This document shows positions 5,481-6,052 of a stretch of 6,052 nucleotides of DNA, one piece after another (position 1 is the first letter of the stretch; every line of letters starts with the position of its first letter). This stretch comes from DATKYV01 sp035528275. GTDB lineage: Bacteria; Acidobacteriota; Terriglobia; UBA7540. Position numbers and translations under genes: made by a program. A model generated the notes under the pieces. That model worked only from the letters and a program-made list of their open reading frames with translations. It made no database searches and was not told the origin of the DNA. The stretch is taken from positions 1 through 6,052 of the forward strand of contig DATKYV010000126.1 of NCBI GenBank assembly GCA_035528275.1. The letters are read 5' to 3'.

Positions 5481-5546
5481 GGAACGGCGCCAGGCGCGCA
5501 CCCTTGAACGCGTGGGGTCCTCGCCAGCAGGAGGAGAATCTCGGAA

Positions 5547-6052
5547 ATGAAAGCTGCCGTCCTCGAAGACGTCGCGAAAATGGTGGTTCGTGCAGTTCCC
5601 GATCCCGAGGTCCCCTCCCGCGAGGTGGCGATTCGCGTTCGCGCCGTGGGGGTGTGCGGTACTGACCTCCACCTGTTTCACGGGCACGGGAACTACAACC
5701 TGGACGCCCAGGGCCGGCCCGTGCCTTTGACGGAGCACCCCCAGATTCTGGGTCACGAATTCTCGGGCGAAATCGTTGAAGTCGGGCGCGACGTCGAAGA
5801 CCTCAAGCCCGGCGACCGCGTGCTTTGCGACCAGGGTCGGAATTGCCACAGCCAGGGCCGCCGGCCTGTGTGCTCCTATTGCGCTTCCGGCGATTCGCAC
5901 CAGTGCGCTTTCTACGCCGAACACGGCATCACCGGTTTGCCCGGCGCACTTGCGGAGTTTATTGCGATACCCGCGGTCAATTGCGTCAAGTTGCCGGAGG
6001 GATTTCCCGCCGAGCTTGGCGCCCTGGTTGAACCGCTGGGCTGCGTGCTGCA
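5547..6052 (+). CDS. Zinc-dependent medium-chain dehydrogenase (threonine/sorbitol dehydrogenase-like), N-terminal part
   Basis: The first 168 residues are present and the gene continues past the window. The protein is a medium-chain dehydrogenase that should oxidise a polyol, sugar or similar alcohol with NAD(P). Seen: the GroES-like N-terminal fold beginning MKAAVLEDV, the catalytic zinc ligand C37 in GVCGTDLH, GHEFSGEIVEVG at 69-80 with H70 and E71, LKPGDRV at 86-92, and VEPLG at 161-165 whose glutamate is a usual further ligand. The structural-zinc loop is odd. C109, C112 and C120 keep the C-x2-C-x7-C spacing, but the expected first cysteine at 106 is an arginine, and C100 or C94 in an enlarged loop may replace it. 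The Rossmann NAD domain lies outside the window. GAGGAG starts 16 nt and ends 11 nt before the ATG. Its gene follows the SDR after 376 bp of repeat-rich DNA, so it may be transcribed separately. Confidence 0.88.
   Translation, partial: MKAAVLEDVAKMVVRAVPDPEVPSREVAIRVRAVGVCGTDLHLFHGHGNYNLDAQGRPVPLTEHPQILGHEFSGEIVEVGRDVEDLKPGDRVLCDQGRNCHSQGRRPVCSYCASGDSHQCAFYAEHGITGLPGALAEFIAIPAVNCVKLPEGFPAELGALVEPLGCVL

Larger units (their letters stand above)
5171..5546. other. Intergenic region of 376 bp with repeats, no gene seen
   Basis: No convincing coding frame was found. The region holds an inverted-repeat-bounded segment (5221-5320), a local palindrome with TCACTA and TAGTGA arms (5307-5323), a REP doublet (5355-5406) and a weak promoter candidate. 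The REP doublet could also act as a transcription barrier between the SDR and dehydrogenase genes. No classic hairpin plus T-tract terminator follows the SDR stop. Confidence 0.5.

Noticed and set aside
5421..5924. Minus-strand frame over the start of the zinc dehydrogenase
   Set aside because: The plus strand encodes the GVCGTD, GHEFSG and GDRV motifs of the dehydrogenase, so this is a shadow frame.
1..6052. CRISPR arrays, tRNA or rRNA genes
   Set aside because: No regularly spaced direct repeats, cloverleaf sequences or conserved rRNA stretches were seen on either strand.

Overview
The window looks like a chromosomal segment of a GC-rich, Gram-negative-type soil or sediment bacterium. Acidobacteriota or a neighbouring phylum is my best guess, with modest confidence. 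The reasons are core genes at roughly 62-67% GC in sampled stretches, REP elements carrying a GTAG tetranucleotide, and a GTCATTCTGAGCG-type inverted repeat of a kind I associate with such genomes. No marker gene fixes the taxon.

Left part, minus strand (1-2546). Reading 5' to 3' on the minus strand there is first a broken gene for a secreted protein (2546 to about 2255). Its 3' part has been replaced by a 71-bp inverted-repeat element and a REP hairpin. A 541-residue protein follows (2145-520): a beta-class DNA methyltransferase fused to an Mrr-like PD-(D/E)xK nuclease domain, so probably a single-polypeptide restriction-modification enzyme. Behind it, in the same direction, lie two small membrane-protein genes of unknown function (468-199, and 186 running off the window). 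Their junction is tight, with the second gene's ribosome binding site overlapping the first gene's stop codon. The two small genes are near 50% GC, clearly lower than the metabolic genes, so this block reads as an accessory, probably defence-related, module.

Middle and right part, plus strand (2835-6052). A 12-TM MFS transporter of the anion:cation symporter (ExuT/DgoT-like) type starts at a TTG codon. It is followed by an NAD-dependent SDR-superfamily epimerase/dehydratase and then the first 168 codons of a zinc-dependent medium-chain dehydrogenase. This resembles a sugar-acid or sugar uptake and oxidation cluster, but the exact substrate cannot be read from sequence. The SDR gene has its own textbook sigma-70-type promoter overlapping the transporter stop codon, which argues for an internal start at 4193.

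Non-coding structure. The region upstream of the transporter (2547-2834) holds three copies of GACCGGT, a candidate operator set. The 376-bp gap between the SDR and dehydrogenase genes contains a 100-bp segment bounded by inverted repeats and a two-hairpin REP doublet (BIME-like) related to the REP beside the methyltransferase start.

The most interesting item is the methyltransferase-nuclease fusion with two downstream small membrane proteins, whose 5' end abuts repeat elements that have truncated another gene. Whether it works as a defence system is inference.
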